NCBI RefSeq assembly: GCF_028765165.1 | Contig: NZ_JARADB010000005.1 | Location: 248,001-312,000, forward strand | Length of the DNA stretch: 64,000 nucleotides | From: Paenibacillus sp. MAHUQ-63 | GTDB lineage: Bacteria; Bacillota; Bacilli; Paenibacillales; NBRC-103111 | Direction of reading: 5' to 3' | In this document: piece by piece, positions 42,001 to 50,902 of the stretch | How the letters are laid out: the number at the start of each line of letters is the position of its first letter | Position numbering within the stretch: position 1 is the first letter of the stretch | Made by a program: the position numbers and the translations under genes | Notes under the pieces: generated by a model | Seen by the model: the letters and a program-made list of their open reading frames with translations, nothing else | The model's database searches: none | Told to the model about the DNA's origin: nothing

Positions 42001-42774
42001 CTAGGATGGATCGGCTTGGGAGCGTTTTTTGCCCGGTGCGAACCAGCCGACTAGAGCTATAACAACCAAAACGCCGTAGAATACCAACGTCCAGCCCGTG
42101 CTATGCGGGAAATCATGGCCCAGAATGCCAATATCCCCATGAGCCAAGGTAATGACGGCAAGCTTCACGCCCACCCAAGCTACAATTGCATAAGCCGTTG
42201 TCTCCAGCGAGGGGCGCTGCTCAAGCAGCTTCACGAACCATGTCGCCGCATACTTGATTAAGATGAGCCCCGCGACGCCGCCGAGCACGACGACAATAAA
42301 CTGCCCGCCGTCCATACCGCCGAAATCGCCAAGCGGGGAATCCGGCAGACCCAACGCGAGAGCCACGGCTGCTAGAATGGAATCAATGGCAAAAGCGAGA
42401 TCCGCGAACGCAATTTTGCCAACCGTCGGCCAGAAGCCCTGTCCGGCGGAATCTTTGGCGTCTTTGCCGTGAGCGCCGCCCTTTCCTTTGTTCAGGCGCG
42501 CCGCAATGATGTGCTTTAACCCGAGATACAAGAGGTAAGCCGCACCAATCGCCTGCACTTGCCATACGTTCGCGATGAACGAAATCGCGAAGAGCGCCAC
42601 AAACCGGAAAGCGAAAGCCATGATAATTCCATAGTTAATGGCTCGCTTCTTCTGGTCTTCCGGCAAGTGCTTCGCGATCACCGCCAAAACAAGCGCATTG
42701 TCGGCCGATAGTAAGCCCTCTAAACCAATCAGAATAATTAATGTCCATGCATACTGCAGCCAAAGTGATTCCAA
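42001..42774 (-). CDS. TerC family integral membrane protein
   Basis: 257 residues, seven to eight spans. TerC motifs: EGLLSADNALVLAVIAKHLP with the two conserved acids in span 1, and FADLAFAIDSILAAVAL in the second half. TerC relatives export manganese or load metal onto secreted enzymes; tellurite resistance is only for some. A His/Lys/Gly-rich loop (GKGGAHGKDAKDS) lies mid-protein. Start is TTG 42774 behind GAGGAGAAGG. No manganese riboswitch is seen upstream. Confidence 0.9.
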   Translation of the reverse strand: MESLWLQYAWTLIILIGLEGLLSADNALVLAVIAKHLPEDQKKRAINYGIIMAFAFRFVALFAISFIANVWQVQAIGAAYLLYLGLKHIIAARLNKGKGGAHGKDAKDSAGQGFWPTVGKIAFADLAFAIDSILAAVALALGLPDSPLGDFGGMDGGQFIVVVLGGVAGLILIKYAATWFVKLLEQRPSLETTAYAIVAWVGVKLAVITLAHGDIGILGHDFPHSTGWTLVFYGVLVVIALVGWFAPGKKRSQADPS

Positions 42775-42924
42775 TTTACCTTCTCCTCTACGAAAAAGAA
42801 TACTGTCGGCACTAATCTTAATTTATAGCGTAATGATGTCCTCCTCCTCCATTTTAGCTTAGATAAATCGGGCTTTACAAATTTTACCTCGCACCCGGTA
42901 CAGGAGTGATTCACGTTGAAACAA

Positions 42925-42967
42925 AAGGGCTGTCCGCATGCAGGAATTCCTGCAACGGGACAGCCCT
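42925..42967 (-). terminator. terminator after the M56 gene
   Basis: AGGGCTGTCC pairs with GGACAGCCCT; the inner GCAGGAATTCCTGC forms a second hairpin, and TTTTGTTT follows on the minus strand. Confidence 0.8.
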
Positions 42968-42983
42968 CAATTATCCTATTTAA

Positions 42984-44462
42984 TTACCGGGCGGATGGAG
43001 CGCTCTCCGCTGTCGGTGCTGCAGGCCGCGACTGCTCTGGCGAGGTCTCGGTTACGGAGCTCCCGGCAGGAATGACCCTTGGTGCCGGTGCAGGCGCCGA
43101 CTGTCGTTCCGAAGGTACAGCCCTCGGCTTCTGGGCTTGCGCCGCGGCCGGCCGTGACTCTTGGACGGGCACCCGTCTCTCTGAAGCTGCCGGCGCCGCT
43201 GTCGGTTCCCTTGTCGAAGCTACAGGCATCGGACGCTGGTCCGCTGCTGCCGGACGCGTTTCTGCCGGTTGCGGCTTAGCTTCCGTTTTTGTTGAGTCCG
43301 CTCCTGCGGAATCCGACAACTGGGCCGAATTGTCTGCAACACTTTGCAGCTGATCTCCCGCACCGGCCGGCTTCGTGGAACTCTCCGGCATCACCTGCTG
43401 CTCACTGCCGGCCGGTTTATCCGCCGATGTGATTGCGGAGCTCGCCAGCGGCGAAGAAGTCGATTCCATTGGGGGATTGGTTAACGTACATCCGCTAATG
43501 AATACCATGATTGCCGCACCAAGGAACGACCACCGGTAGGATTGGGCCTTAAACTGTTTGATCATTCTCATTCTCCTTTGCAATTGCACTTTTTGTCCTA
43601 TCCAATTGACACTGCCCATCGCTCTGGCAGGCTGCGAGAAGCTCTCCAACAGTTTGATCAACGTGTATCCGTAGTCCTGTCGTTGTTCCGGATTCAAGCA
43701 GCTGAGCGCCAGAGCGTCGCTCGCGATCTCCTGATCGTCCCGCATACGGCGGTAGGCGTACCATAGTACGGGATTAAACCAATGAATAATGAGCAATGCA
43801 TACATAAGTCCATTGACCTTAATATCGTTTCTTTTGCTATGAGCTAGTTCATGCAGGAAAATATGCCGCCATTCGTCATCGTTCAAGCTGCCGGCCAAGT
43901 TATGAGGGATGATGAGGACAGGTTTTAGGAAACCGAAAAGAGCCGGGCTTGCCAACTGGCTGGATTGAACCAGACCGATAGAGGTTTGGACGCCCATCCT
44001 TGTTTTACACTCATAAAACAGCTCCCGAACCCGCGTGTCGGTTACCGCAACTGTGTCTCTTTTCAGCTTAAGGGCAAAGATCCCGTTCACCCAGACGGTG
44101 TAGGCAGCCAGCAGACACACCCCAACGACCCAAATAAGCACGAATACATGCCGGTATGTGAATGAGTCCGTGGCGCCCTGATCCGCCCCAACCATCCTAT
44201 CTGGACTAAGTTGTACATCGGAGTAAAAGGAATTAGAGTAGTCAATCCAATGATAGATACTAAATTCGCTCTCCGGCCCCCACGGCAGAATTAACCGCAT
44301 GATAACGAGCAGCCACATCAAATAAAGCCACCGCGGCTTCAGCCGATTCTTGAATACCTGCTGAAACACCACAATCAAAGCAACCAGGATCGCAGCCATG
44401 AGCGAGACAGAGCAAACCCAATTGAATAGACCCGCAAGATGTTCTGTGAGTAATCGAATCAC
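42984..44462 (-). CDS. M56 family (BlaR1/MecR1-like) membrane metallopeptidase
   Basis: 492 residues. About four spans (12-36, 41-58, 105-125, 310-330) and the zinc motif HELAHSKRND on the cytoplasmic loop, with GLVQSSQLASPALFGFLKP before it. Where BlaR1 has a penicillin-binding sensor, this protein has after the last span (IMVFISGCTLTNPP) a ~145-residue low-complexity tail rich in Pro, Ala, Ser, Glu and Gln. The signal is therefore not a beta-lactam by that route. Start GTG 44462. Forms a pair with the BlaI-like repressor upstream, which it is expected to cleave or inactivate. Confidence 0.88.
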   Translation of the reverse strand: MIRLLTEHLAGLFNWVCSVSLMAAILVALIVVFQQVFKNRLKPRWLYLMWLLVIMRLILPWGPESEFSIYHWIDYSNSFYSDVQLSPDRMVGADQGATDSFTYRHVFVLIWVVGVCLLAAYTVWVNGIFALKLKRDTVAVTDTRVRELFYECKTRMGVQTSIGLVQSSQLASPALFGFLKPVLIIPHNLAGSLNDDEWRHIFLHELAHSKRNDIKVNGLMYALLIIHWFNPVLWYAYRRMRDDQEIASDALALSCLNPEQRQDYGYTLIKLLESFSQPARAMGSVNWIGQKVQLQRRMRMIKQFKAQSYRWSFLGAAIMVFISGCTLTNPPMESTSSPLASSAITSADKPAGSEQQVMPESSTKPAGAGDQLQSVADNSAQLSDSAGADSTKTEAKPQPAETRPAAADQRPMPVASTREPTAAPAASERRVPVQESRPAAAQAQKPRAVPSERQSAPAPAPRVIPAGSSVTETSPEQSRPAAPTAESAPSAR

Positions 44463-44530
44463 GCTTACCCTACCCTTCTCTATTGGAGTTAATAAGATTA
44501 TTAGTGTCGGTTTGGCTCTTCATGGAGCAC

Positions 44531-44908
44531 TTACTCCTTGGCTTTATCATCGAGAATATGTCTTAATTCTTTGATGTCTTCCGAGGACAATTTTTCTTCT
44601 TTTAGAAAGTTGACCAGCAATGGCTTAAAGGCGCCTCCAGATATTCTTTTCAAGAAGGAGGCCGTTTCCGACCTGACGCATTCGTCTTCGGAGACCAACG
44701 TATAGTAGGCATACACCTTGCCTTCTTGCGAATAAGCAATCGCCCCTTTCTGTACTAATCTGTTCATAAGCGTTCTTATCGTTTTGGGCTTCCAGTCCGT
44801 GTAGTCTTCTAAGGCCTCTATGACCTCATTGGCAGATCTGGGCGACTTAGACCAGAGAACCTTCATGACTTCCCATTCCGCGTCCGAAATTTGGGGAATT
44901 TGGCTCAT
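44531..44908 (-). CDS. BlaI/MecI/CopY family repressor
   Basis: 125 residues. Winged helix: ISDAEWEVMKVLWSKSPRSA, TIRTLMNRLVQKGAIAYSQE, then the dimer helices (SFLKRISGGAFKPLLVNFLK). Start ATG 44908 behind GGAGGTACAAGG. Binds as dimer to TACA-NN-TGTA-like dyads, two of which lie just upstream. Repression is relieved when the partner M56 peptidase is triggered. Confidence 0.92.
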   Translation of the reverse strand: MSQIPQISDAEWEVMKVLWSKSPRSANEVIEALEDYTDWKPKTIRTLMNRLVQKGAIAYSQEGKVYAYYTLVSEDECVRSETASFLKRISGGAFKPLLVNFLKEEKLSSEDIKELRHILDDKAKE

Positions 44909-44933
44909 CCTTGTACCTCCTTGCATCGATTGA

Positions 44934-44970
44934 TTACATATGTAATACAACATCCATATTACAAGTGTAA
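44934..44970. promoter_or_regulatory. two BlaI-type operators
   Basis: TTACATATGTAA (44934-44945) and TTACAAGTGTAA (44959-44970): two near-identical dyads with centres 25 bp apart, in the spacer between the repressor and the divergent catalase gene. They may control the repressor and possibly the catalase. Confidence 0.7.
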
Positions 44971-45097
44971 TCTTCTATTGTCAAATTCAACGCAGCTTCC
45001 GTCCGAATCAGTTCTCTACCTTGTCATATTCCCATTGAACCTATTCATACCTTTAATATGTCCATACAAATTGCAGAGCGGCATGGGAGGTTGCGAG

Positions 45098-46459
45098 ATG
45101 AACGGGAATAAGGGGAATCACCCTGACCAATGGCCGGGAGATACACCGGCGGCTTTACATTCGCAGACAGTTGGCGAAAGAGGCCCCGTATTGGAACAGG
45201 ACAGTGTCCTGCATGAAACGCTGGAGACTTTTGTCCATTCGAATTTATTGGAGAGGCCTGTACATGTCAAAGGTTATGGCGCATTCGGCTGCTTTCAGAC
45301 CGTGAATGCCATGTCGGCCTACACACAGCTATGTTTCTTGCAAAATCCGGGTCAGCAGGTGCCCGTCACGGTCAGATTCTCCCTTGCCGTCAGCAATAAA
45401 GGCACGCCGGATACACCTCGCAACGTGCGAGGGTTCGCCACTAAGTTCTATACGGATCAGGGCGTCTTCGATCTTGTCTGCAACCATATCCCTGTATTTT
45501 CTGTCCGAGACGCCATCCGCTTCCCGGCATTCATCAAGTCCCTCCTGCCATCACCGGTCAATAATCTCCTTGACCCGGAGCGATTCTGGAGCTTCGTCGC
45601 CCAGACTCCGGAATCCACGAACTTTATCGTTTGGCTCTACTCCGACGTTGGCACCGTCAAGAGCTTTCGCCACATCTCGGGTCACAGCGTCAATACATAC
45701 GTATGGAAGAACGCACAAGGCGTCCGCACCTATGTCAAATATCACTGGATGCCGCTTGCGGGCGTGCAGTACATCGACCAACAAGAGGCTGCCCGGCTTG
45801 CCGGCGAGAATCCCGATTATGCAGGCAAGGATCTTTTCGACACGCTGAACGCGGGAAACACAGTTGAATACGGCCTTTACGTACAGCTGATGGACCCTGT
45901 GGACGAGGCGTCTCTCCCTTACGACCCGCTTGACCCTACGAAGGTATGGGATGAGCAGCAATATCCCCTGCACCCGGTTGGCAGATTGATCTTAAACCGC
46001 AATCCGCATAATTATAAGGAGCAAGTAGAGAAGTTAGCCTTCTCTCCTTCCAACCTGCTCGAAGGCGCCGAGTTATCGGATGATAAGCTGCTGCAGGGGC
46101 GTGCCAATATTTACTCGGATTCACAGCGGCGGCGGCTGGGACCGGACTTCCGCCATATTCCGATCAATCATCAGCAGAACTGGTCGCCTGAATCGCTTGT
46201 GACCAGCGGTAACGGCAGATTCGTCGAAGGACGTCTCGGACGGTCCGACATCTCCAAGCAAGACGACTTCACGCAAGCCGGTCAGTTCTATCTTGCTCTT
46301 GCACCGTTGCAGCGGGAGCACTTGGCCGATCATCTAGCCGGTGATCTTGCCCAGGTATCACACGGGACGCAACATACTGTGCTTAGATATCTGTACCAAG
46401 CATCAGCCGAACTTGGCGAACGAGTCGCCACAAAGATACAAATGCATGGAAGTAGATGA
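45098..46459 (+). CDS. heme catalase (short, monofunctional type)
   Basis: 453 residues. Distal His in RPVHVKGYGAFG (His56), the Asn in DLVCNHIPVFSVRDA (Asn129) and the proximal heme Tyr in ANIYSDSQRRRLG are present. Breaks down hydrogen peroxide in the cytoplasm. The sequence differs from classical KatA in places, for instance CNHIPVFSVRD where others have NNTPVFFIRD. Start ATG 45098 behind GGGAGGTTGCGAG; the frame is open upstream but that includes the BlaI operators. Divergent from the BlaI-like gene. Confidence 0.9.
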   Translation: MNGNKGNHPDQWPGDTPAALHSQTVGERGPVLEQDSVLHETLETFVHSNLLERPVHVKGYGAFGCFQTVNAMSAYTQLCFLQNPGQQVPVTVRFSLAVSNKGTPDTPRNVRGFATKFYTDQGVFDLVCNHIPVFSVRDAIRFPAFIKSLLPSPVNNLLDPERFWSFVAQTPESTNFIVWLYSDVGTVKSFRHISGHSVNTYVWKNAQGVRTYVKYHWMPLAGVQYIDQQEAARLAGENPDYAGKDLFDTLNAGNTVEYGLYVQLMDPVDEASLPYDPLDPTKVWDEQQYPLHPVGRLILNRNPHNYKEQVEKLAFSPSNLLEGAELSDDKLLQGRANIYSDSQRRRLGPDFRHIPINHQQNWSPESLVTSGNGRFVEGRLGRSDISKQDDFTQAGQFYLALAPLQREHLADHLAGDLAQVSHGTQHTVLRYLYQASAELGERVATKIQMHGSR

Positions 46460-46470
46460 GAGAACAGCCA

Positions 46471-46498
46471 GGGCACCCCGATCGGGGTGCCCCTTTTC
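46471..46498 (+). terminator. terminator after the catalase gene
   Basis: GGGCACCCCGAT-CGGGGTGCCC, a near-perfect hairpin, then CTTTTCC. Confidence 0.75.
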
Positions 46499-46612
46499 CA
46501 TGTTAGCCATCTATTTTTACGTAATATTTACATATAGTTCTAATAGAGTTTACAAAAGATTTCTATGATAGTAGTAAGCTTCATAGAACTTTACTTTAGA
46601 GGGGTGTACACG

Positions 46613-48175
46613 TTGATTAATAAAAATAACATTGCCGCTGCCATTACCGGCTGTGTGCTAGCCGCGAGTCTGAGCATCGGCACCGCAAGCGCGAATACCG
46701 ACGATATCCAGCTGAGGAAAGCAATCGAGAATATGCAAGGTACGGTAACATGGAATGAGCAAGATCGTTCGGTCACCCTTAACGTGAGCGGGATACAAGC
46801 AACTATCGCTATCGATCAGGACAATGCCACCCTTCAAGGCAAAGCGTTCAAATTGAGCCAGAAACCATACATTTCTAAAGATACTGCTTACATTTCGCAG
46901 GAAGTCTTCAAGCTTATCCGCGACAAAGTGGTCGCTGAACAGAACCAATCCGGACTTGAGCTGTTCGGCTCCTATTCCATGCCATCCCAGAAGGCGGAAA
47001 TCGCCGCTTCCACGCCGGACGGCAAACGTCTCATCGTGACCGAAGCCAACCTGGGCAGCATTCGCGTACTGAACATCGAGGATGTAACGAAGGTGTCGGA
47101 TGTGCAACAAATCAGCTTCAAATCCGTCTCCGATAAAGCTGAAGTTACCAGTGTGGCTGTAACCCCTGACGGTAAATTCGCCTTGGCGGCAGTTCGGACG
47201 GGAGATCATGTATCCAACCCTAGCAAAGGCTTCGTAGCCGTAGTCGATCTGTCCACCCTAGAAACTGTCAAAACTTATGAAGTAGGTATCGGCCCTGACT
47301 CCATCGCTGTCTCGAAGGACGGACAATACGCAGTTATCGCCATTGAGGACGAAGAGATCGACCCGACTACAGAGGAAATCGACATGCCTACTACGAAGCG
47401 GCCGGGTTCGATTGCCATCTTGACATTGCCGGCAGGTGACGCGACGAAGGGAGAATTGACGGATGTAGCCATCGATTTGAGTCAAACCGGCGGCGGTGCC
47501 GTTTACCTTCACGATCCCCAACCGGAATATGTTGCGATTAGTCCTGACAGCGCGACGGCAGCGGTAACGCTTCAAGAAAATAATGCGATCGCTATCGTAG
47601 ATCTGAAAACAAAGAAAATAACGAAAACCTTCGGTCTCGGGACAACCAAGCATTTGGCGGACCTGAAGAAGGACGATAAGGTGTCTTTCCAAGATGAATT
47701 GACAGCCCGCCCTGAACCGGACGGCATTGTCTTTACGGCAGACGGCAAATACCTGGTCACAGCGAATGAAGGCGATTTGGGTAAGGATGAGTTTAAGGAT
47801 GGCGTGAAGTCCGGCGGGCGGAACATCATGGTCTGGGATCTTGACGGCAAACCGGTGTACGACAGCAAGGAGCTGGTTGACTTGAAAGCAGCCCAAGCCG
47901 GCTTATACCCGGACGATCGCAGCGCTAACCGCGGCTCGGAAGTGGAGAATGTCACGATCGGCGAAATCAACGGCAAACAGCTGCTGGCCGTAGCCGCCGA
48001 GAGGGACAATGCGATTTTGTTCTTTGACGTGACGGATCCTATTAAGCCGATTTACCAAGGATTGATCCCTAGCGCCGGCGTTTCCCCTGAGGGCATTCAC
48101 AAGGTGAACGGGCGAGATCTGTTCGTGAGTGCGGACGAGGTTTCGGGAACCATCAGCTTTTATGGAGTCAAATAA
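46613..48175 (+). CDS. secreted beta-propeller protein with copper-amine-oxidase-like N-domain (choice-of-anchor I type)
   Basis: 520 residues. The start is a TTG at 46613 (AGAGGGG upstream), giving a signal peptide ending near TASA. Residues ~30-110 look like the small copper-amine-oxidase N-terminal domain common in Paenibacillus exported proteins (GTVTWNEQDRSVTLNV). A beta-propeller follows, with PDGKFALAAVR, GPDSIAVSKDGQYAVIA, GIVFTADGKYLVTANEGD and EPDGI-type blades; the C-terminal half (GRNIMVWDLDG, SPEGIHKVNGRD) matches the choice-of-anchor I domain. Function unknown; not an amine oxidase. Confidence 0.8.
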   Translation: MINKNNIAAAITGCVLAASLSIGTASANTDDIQLRKAIENMQGTVTWNEQDRSVTLNVSGIQATIAIDQDNATLQGKAFKLSQKPYISKDTAYISQEVFKLIRDKVVAEQNQSGLELFGSYSMPSQKAEIAASTPDGKRLIVTEANLGSIRVLNIEDVTKVSDVQQISFKSVSDKAEVTSVAVTPDGKFALAAVRTGDHVSNPSKGFVAVVDLSTLETVKTYEVGIGPDSIAVSKDGQYAVIAIEDEEIDPTTEEIDMPTTKRPGSIAILTLPAGDATKGELTDVAIDLSQTGGGAVYLHDPQPEYVAISPDSATAAVTLQENNAIAIVDLKTKKITKTFGLGTTKHLADLKKDDKVSFQDELTARPEPDGIVFTADGKYLVTANEGDLGKDEFKDGVKSGGRNIMVWDLDGKPVYDSKELVDLKAAQAGLYPDDRSANRGSEVENVTIGEINGKQLLAVAAERDNAILFFDVTDPIKPIYQGLIPSAGVSPEGIHKVNGRDLFVSADEVSGTISFYGVK

Positions 48176-48184
48176 AAGATAACG

Positions 48185-48218
48185 AACAAGGCCTTCTGTC
48201 ATAAGAAGGCCTTGTTTT
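48185..48218. terminator. bidirectional terminator
   Basis: AACAAGGCCTTCT and AGAAGGCCTTGTT, a perfect hairpin between convergent genes. Confidence 0.85.
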
Positions 48219-48224
48219 ACAGCT

Positions 48225-48686
48225 TTAATATTCTCCTTTGATTACAAAAAACGAACCCCGGATTGTTCCTGCCAATGCAGACTTCTGCCTAGCAAACTTA
48301 AACTTTCCTTCTAACTCCTGCGGCACTTCCATCCCCTCCGACAGTTTAAAACCAACAGCCCGCTTCTTAGGGTCATCAATTGTGTACATGACATTGAGCG
48401 CAAGCCCGTCTTCATAAAAGACATAGGCAAATTTAATATTTTCCACCTGAAAGCGCGATGTCTCTAAAGGTTTGGCCGCAAATTCGATTTGACGCTCTTT
48501 CAAAATTTGGTTCACATAATTAAGCGTCTCCTGGCTTTCGCTCGCGGGTACAACCGTAAATTCATGTTTGTATTTGTTCATAAAGTATCGAGCTTCATTG
48601 GCACGTAAACCGGCAAGCGCTTCAACTACAGGTGAAGACTCTAAACCAACCTTAGACACTTTTTTGAAATCAACGATATAGGACAT
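48225..48686 (-). CDS. hypothetical protein behind a repressor-type promoter
   Basis: 153 residues, no family recognised. It begins MSYIVDFKKVSKVGLESS, has mixed alpha/beta composition, no signal peptide or membrane span, and ends FARQKSALAGTIRGSFFVIK. Start ATG 48686 (AAGGAGAGATG at good spacing) is preferred to the ATG two codons earlier. Its promoter is flanked by two identical-type dyads, so it is tightly regulated. The regulator may be the HxlR-type protein upstream on the same strand or another. Confidence 0.65.
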   Translation of the reverse strand: MSYIVDFKKVSKVGLESSPVVEALAGLRANEARYFMNKYKHEFTVVPASESQETLNYVNQILKERQIEFAAKPLETSRFQVENIKFAYVFYEDGLALNVMYTIDDPKKRAVGFKLSEGMEVPQELEGKFKFARQKSALAGTIRGSFFVIKGEY

Positions 48687-48777
48687 AATCATCTCTCCTT
48701 TTATCTCTTTATTTCCTAGTGCTAGTCATTTAATTCATTTACAAGAGTTGTTCACGCTCAGAACCTCTTATTAATTA

Positions 48778-48830
48778 GACACCATTTGGTGTCTGTTTTG
48801 ATTATATGACACCTTTCGGTGTCTTGTAAA
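48778..48830 (-). promoter_or_regulatory. promoter with twin GACACC-N4-GGTGTC operators
   Basis: Minus strand: TTTACA (48830-48825), 18 bp, TATAAT (48806-48801). One operator GACACC-N4-GGTGTC (48808-48823) fills the spacer, and a second (48778-48793) lies over the transcription start; centres are 30 bp apart. Clear repressor geometry. The site serves the hypothetical gene at 48225-48686. Confidence 0.75.
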
Positions 48831-48851
48831 GACTATTCGCTAAAATAACTA

Positions 48852-49205
48852 TCAGTCCGTCTGATTGATCTCGTTCGTCTCTTTCCGTAAATAGGAGCCA
48901 TGCTCTTGCGTCCACGTCCACATGGCGGCGAATATCGGCTGCAGGCCCTGCCCAGACGCCGTCAAATCGTATTCGACATGCAGCGGTACGCCGGGATACA
49001 ACGTGCGCGTTACGAGTCCTTTCCCCTCTAGCAGCCGTAGCCGATCCGTCAATGTTTTCGGGCTAATCGGATGCAGCTTGCGGCGCAATTCCCCGAACCG
49101 CCGGTTACCGTTAAACAACTCGAACAAGAGAAGGAGCATCCACTTACTGTCCAGTATTTCAAGAATGGGCTCGACCGTGCCGGGGCAGGATTTATCCATT
49201 TCCAT
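48852..49205 (-). CDS. HxlR family regulator
   Basis: 117 residues. Single Cys near the N-terminus (DKSCPGTVEPILEILDSKWM), winged helix with RFGELRRKLHPISPKTLTDRL and GLVTRTLYPGVPLHVEYDLT. The conserved Cys is the redox or quinone sensor in YodB/HypR-type members. Start ATG 49205 behind TGGAGGAATCGCGA. Divergent from a haloalkane-dehalogenase-like gene, which it may control. Confidence 0.9.
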   Translation of the reverse strand: MEMDKSCPGTVEPILEILDSKWMLLLLFELFNGNRRFGELRRKLHPISPKTLTDRLRLLEGKGLVTRTLYPGVPLHVEYDLTASGQGLQPIFAAMWTWTQEHGSYLRKETNEINQTD

Positions 49206-49341
49206 TCGCGATTCCTCCATAGTTCATTTTTTGAAACTATTGCACTTTAATGTAACTACTTTTCAAATGTACCACAGAGCCGTTATGATGTGAATCAAGA
49301 AGTGGGAAAATTATGCAGGCAAGCAAAAGGAGTGATTATTC

Positions 49342-50232
49342 ATGGATCGACCATTTGAATTGGATCCGGCGGAATACCCGTTCGAAGATCATTGGCTGTC
49401 TTACCGGGATGGGCATATCCATTATCTCGATGAAGGTCAAGGACCGACGGTTCTTCTTCTACACGGTAACCCCACATGGTCCTATCTTTATCGAAACGTT
49501 ATCAAAGAGCTTCGTGAGGATTTTCGTCTTATCGCCCCTGATTACCCCGGATTTGGAATGTCGAAAGCGCCGGCTGGCTACCGATTTACGCCGCAGGAGC
49601 AATCGGTAGCCATTCAAGAGCTGATTCGCTATTTGGATTTAAAGGATTTTATATTAGTGGTTCAAGATTGGGGAGGACCGATCGGCATGAACTACGCGGT
49701 ACGACATCGCACTAACTTGCGCGGCATTGTCGTGATGAACACTTGGGCTTGGCCTGCAAAAATATGGCCGATGAAGTTGTTCTCGCTCGCAATGGGGGGC
49801 CGGCCTATCGGTTATTGGCTTCAGACACGGTTCAATTTCTTCGCCAAAGTTATTGTTCCGCACGGGATATACCAGACCGACAAAGTCACGAATAGTTTGC
49901 GAAGAGCTTATACAGACCCATTCCCCACCCCGGAATCCAGAAAACCGACATGGGTATTCCCGAGGCAGATCCGCAAAGCACGGACTTGGCTCGCCGGCAT
50001 TGAATCGAAGTTGTCAGATTTGAACGACTTACCCGCACATATTCTTTGGGGAACAAAAGACAGTGCCGGGTTCCCGCCTGAACAGATGGCTAAATGGCAA
50101 AAATATTTTCCGCTGAACGAAACCGAAATTCTGGAAGATGCCTCCCATTATGTGCAAGAGGATCGTCCTGACCGGGTAGCGGCATCCATTCGAAGTATAT
50201 TCAAGAGAACAAGAGGAGGCGTATTTCAATGA
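49342..50232 (+). CDS. haloalkane-dehalogenase-like alpha/beta hydrolase
   Basis: 296 residues. HGNPTWSYLYRN (oxyanion and halide-contact Asn43), nucleophile Asp109 in VVQDWGGPIG with the halide Trp next to it, and catalytic His in ASHYVQEDRP. Asp-nucleophile with Trp and Asn is the haloalkane dehalogenase pattern, as opposed to Ser esterases. The natural substrate in soil bacteria of this type is usually unknown. Start ATG 49342 (AAAGGAGTGATTATTC). The stop overlaps the next gene (ATGA). Confidence 0.88.
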   Translation: MDRPFELDPAEYPFEDHWLSYRDGHIHYLDEGQGPTVLLLHGNPTWSYLYRNVIKELREDFRLIAPDYPGFGMSKAPAGYRFTPQEQSVAIQELIRYLDLKDFILVVQDWGGPIGMNYAVRHRTNLRGIVVMNTWAWPAKIWPMKLFSLAMGGRPIGYWLQTRFNFFAKVIVPHGIYQTDKVTNSLRRAYTDPFPTPESRKPTWVFPRQIRKARTWLAGIESKLSDLNDLPAHILWGTKDSAGFPPEQMAKWQKYFPLNETEILEDASHYVQEDRPDRVAASIRSIFKRTRGGVFQ

Positions 50233-50738
50233 AAACGATTTTGTGGGCAACTTTAACCGCCAACGGCAATTATGCTCAATCCGGCCCTGAAAACCCACCG
50301 AAGAAAGAAGCGTTGGATGACTTCGCCACACAAGCGAAAGCGGCTGGGAACTTCGTTGTCGGGCGACGGACTTTTGAAGGTATGCGCGGAAATGGCGCTG
50401 GGGGGCCTTTTGGCGAAGTAGATATTGTCGTGATTTCCAGGAGTGCCGCGGAAATTCCCGGCGTAAAGATCGTCAGATCTCCTCAGGAAGCCTTGGACTA
50501 CCTGCAACGGAAAGGTCATCAAACCGTTCTCATTAGTGGCGGCGCTGAAATCCACAATTCATTTTTAGGCCAAGAATTGGTAGACGAATTGATATTCAAC
50601 GTGGCGCCCGTGTTGGAGGGGAAAGGGTTAAATCTGTTAATCGATAAAGAGAACTATAAGTATAAACATTTGCAATTACTGGACTGCAAACCCCTCGGCG
50701 GTGATGTCGTTCAACTGAGATATTCGCTAGAACGTTAA
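50229..50738 (+). CDS. dihydrofolate-reductase-family (RibD C-terminal-like) protein
   Basis: 169 residues. The fold of RibD-C/DHFR: ILWATLTANGNYA, NFVVGRRTFEGMRG, VVISRSAAEIPG, VLISGGAEIHNSFLGQELVDEL, NVAPVLEGKGLNLL. An NADPH-binding role is likely; true folate reduction is not expected. Translationally coupled to the dehalogenase-like gene. The role in the pair is unknown. Confidence 0.88.
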   Translation: MKTILWATLTANGNYAQSGPENPPKKEALDDFATQAKAAGNFVVGRRTFEGMRGNGAGGPFGEVDIVVISRSAAEIPGVKIVRSPQEALDYLQRKGHQTVLISGGAEIHNSFLGQELVDELIFNVAPVLEGKGLNLLIDKENYKYKHLQLLDCKPLGGDVVQLRYSLER

Positions 50739-50823
50739 CTTGTAAAGGCTGGGCCATGCATTCTAAACTTCATTTTGACGCTTTCGTATCTCGGCTCAGC
50801 ATAACATCTGTACGGCGAAATTA

Positions 50824-50848
50824 AAGGGCGCCCAAATTGGACGCCCTT
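50824..50848 (-). terminator. terminator after trpB
   Basis: AAGGGCG/CGCCCTT hairpin followed on the minus strand by TTTAATTT. Confidence 0.7.
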
Positions 50849-50902
50849 CCCCTCTTGCATGTCTATTTCTATTGTATTGTAATAAGTAATGCATACCCTG
50901 TG

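Noticed and set aside
42775-42983. Manganese (yybP-ykoY) riboswitch before terC
   Set aside because: The spacer has no paired-loop core and is mostly the neighbouring gene's terminator.
46613-48175. Copper amine oxidase
   Set aside because: Only the small N-terminal domain is present; the catalytic domain is replaced by a propeller.
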